The notes under the pieces were generated by a model that did not search any database, had not been told where the DNA came from, and saw only the letters and a list, made by a program, of their open reading frames with translations. Below, in pieces: positions 62,595 to 64,000 of a stretch of DNA of 64,000 nucleotides; the first letter of the stretch is position 1, and each line of letters starts with the position of its first letter. The DNA is from Eubacterium uniforme (lineage in GTDB: Bacteria; Bacillota; Clostridia; Lachnospirales; Lachnospiraceae), in contig NZ_FUXZ01000006.1 of NCBI RefSeq assembly GCF_900167115.1, positions 1 to 64,000 on the forward strand, written 5' to 3'. The position numbers and the translations under genes were made by a program.

Positions 62595-64000
62595 TTAATT
62601 ATTGTCTACCTTACCAAAATATAACAAATCTTTAGATTTAGGATTGAACAATTTTTCAAATAAAACTTCATTCCTCTTTTTAGCATCTTTAACTAATTTA
62701 TTGTATGATATCACTTCAATATATGCTCCTCTTGATGAATTATATCCAAAGAAGCCTTCCCCATCAGGTGTTCTAATTAATCCTGCATTTTCTGAATCTT
62801 TTACTAGTTTTTCAGTCATATCCGCAATTACATAACAATAAAATGCAACATTATTCATATACCCAAAATCTCGTCCATTGCTTTTTTTCATTTTACCAGA
62901 TTTAATATCTGCAACATATTCTAAAACTTGATTAATTGGGTTATTATCATCTGAATCATAATCATTTCTTTGTGGTTTTTTTAATTCAACAATAGTTACT
63001 GAATTTATATTATCTATATCTGACGAAAAAGAAATTGCTTTATTAAATATTGCAATGTCCATTCTTTTTAAACTATCTCTATCAATCACAGGAATTTTTT
63101 TCATTGGAATATCCGAAGCCAAAAACTGATGATATGCTAATCTATCATCAATTAACCATAAATTCATATCTTCACATCGAACATTATCAGAAGTAATTTT
63201 CATCGGACAAATAATTGAATGAACTTGTGATTCTTTGTTATAATTACCATCAACATTTATTTCTAAAGATTTTTCCAACAATTCAATCACCGATTTACGT
63301 CTGACGATATATTCTGCCAAACTTGCTTGACTTAACTGAGTAATACTTGAACAATACTCATTAAACAATTCCATATAATCATATGAATCCATCGTATTTT
63401 TTCTTTCTTCTATCTTACACTTTTGTTTTGCTATATCTAATTCCCATTCTTGTTCTTGCTTATAAAGTTCTAAATCTAATTTTTCATCCGACAAACCAAC
63501 TGGTATTTTATCATAAACATCATCTCGTTGATTTAAAAGATATCTATACTGCGGTTTTTTATTTTTTACGAACTCATCTATACGTTTCTGTTTGTCATCT
63601 TTAATCTTTTCTAAATCATCTATCAAATAACTTTTAATATATTCAACAGCATGTTCTAAAATTTCTTTTTCACTAATAGTATCTACAATAGGCAAATCAA
63701 CAAACTCAAATTCATATCGTTCTGTATTAACCAAATCATCAAGATATCCTCCTGACATGTATGCCACATAATAATATGACTGATTATCACTTACTATTTT
63801 TTTTGTCAAATTTGGAATTTTAGTAGATAAATCATACGATTTAACTTCTCTATTGTTGGCACATAAATGCAATTCATGCTTATCTGCACCTGATTCCAAC
63901 ATCATATGATACAAAATAAATTCTTTATTCTTTATTAAAATTTTATCTTGATGCAAAACATCATTGTATTTTTCCTTATAATACTGATTAATATTTATCT
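62595..64000 (-). CDS. Large defence-associated protein, C-terminal part (5' end outside window)
   Basis: The frame is open to the right edge (upstream residues read INQYYKEKYND), so the start lies outside. About 468 residues are visible. The HLCANNREV and SYYYVAYMSGGYLDD words recall GHKL/HSP90-like ATPase proteins, whose ATP site would precede this part. The middle is helical and charged. The C-terminal 150 residues contain SVTIVELKKPQRND followed by INQVLEYVADIKSGK, a D-x(n)-E-x-K nuclease core. An ATPase-nuclease fusion of the defence island is the best guess, but the ATPase half cannot be seen. Confidence 0.6.
   Translation of the reverse strand, partial: ININQYYKEKYNDVLHQDKILIKNKEFILYHMMLESGADKHELHLCANNREVKSYDLSTKIPNLTKKIVSDNQSYYYVAYMSGGYLDDLVNTERYEFEFVDLPIVDTISEKEILEHAVEYIKSYLIDDLEKIKDDKQKRIDEFVKNKKPQYRYLLNQRDDVYDKIPVGLSDEKLDLELYKQEQEWELDIAKQKCKIEERKNTMDSYDYMELFNEYCSSITQLSQASLAEYIVRRKSVIELLEKSLEINVDGNYNKESQVHSIICPMKITSDNVRCEDMNLWLIDDRLAYHQFLASDIPMKKIPVIDRDSLKRMDIAIFNKAISFSSDIDNINSVTIVELKKPQRNDYDSDDNNPINQVLEYVADIKSGKMKKSNGRDFGYMNNVAFYCYVIADMTEKLVKDSENAGLIRTPDGEGFFGYNSSRGAYIEVISYNKLVKDAKKRNEVLFEKLFNPKSKDLLYFGKVDNN

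Overview
The window looks like a chromosomal stretch of a low-GC, anaerobic, gut- or rumen-type Firmicute, most likely a Lachnospiraceae. This rests on the AT-rich sequence, strong GGAGG ribosome binding sites, a fused FeoA-FeoB, AgrC/LytTR-type signalling, lysine-rich BspA-like surface proteins and McrBC/RloAB-type defence genes. Nearly all genes lie on the minus strand. The genus cannot be fixed from sequence alone.

Layout. 1-0.2 kb: tail of an IS110-family transposase running in from the left. 0.4-4.6 kb: a two-gene ABC exporter and the ferrous-iron transporter FeoAB. 4.7-5.8 kb (plus strand): a secreted Ala/Gly-rich protein with a two-helix membrane partner, possibly a bacteriocin and its immunity protein. 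5.8-14 kb: a c-di-GMP phosphodiesterase, an FMN-dependent alpha-hydroxy-acid oxidase-like enzyme, a sugar isomerase-like TIM barrel, a carboxylesterase and a GH3 glucosidase lipoprotein. 14.1-15.2 kb: an XRE regulator with a four-helix membrane partner, preceded by two palindromes that bracket the promoter.

15.3-29 kb is a sulfur/nitrogenase-like island. One minus-strand gene series encodes a NifB-like radical SAM protein, a NifX-like protein, a NifH-like reductase, a divergent cysteine synthase, NifD-like and NifK-like subunits and finally a NifX-GNAT fusion. It is flanked by cysK, a MalY-type beta-lyase, a cystathionine gamma-synthase/lyase and the MetNIQ methionine importer. No NifEN or NifV is present, so nitrogen fixation is unlikely. 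A nitrogenase-like reductive C-S cleavage enzyme for sulfur scavenging, related in concept to methylthio-alkane reductase, is the best reading. The cysK and metNIQ promoters share a 27-bp upstream motif in identical geometry, implying one LysR-type activator.

29-41 kb: an M1 peptidase, a CPBP protease, an AgrC/LytTR two-component pair, housekeeping genes (YlmH, a TerB-AAA+ ATPase, YgjP, Maf), a DUF1653 protein and a deformylase-like protein. At 40.8-41.5 kb lies the C-terminal half of xylA, cut off by a hairpin at the edge of a 12-kb tandem array of six large secreted paralogues (41.5-53.9 kb). These have a beta-helix-like core, usually an Ig-like module, and a lysine-rich BspA-type C-terminus.

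51.7-56.2 kb contains a family of small cassettes. The intact one has a 25-residue hydrophobic peptide, a convergent near-consensus antisense promoter and a shared terminator hairpin, which is the architecture of a type I toxin-antitoxin. Three decayed copies lie nearby, along with an AbiEi antitoxin whose AbiEii toxin is reduced to 34 codons. 55.4-64 kb: sfsA and then a defence island with RloB, RloA, McrC, McrB, a predicted PD-(D/E)XK nuclease and a large protein that runs off the right edge.
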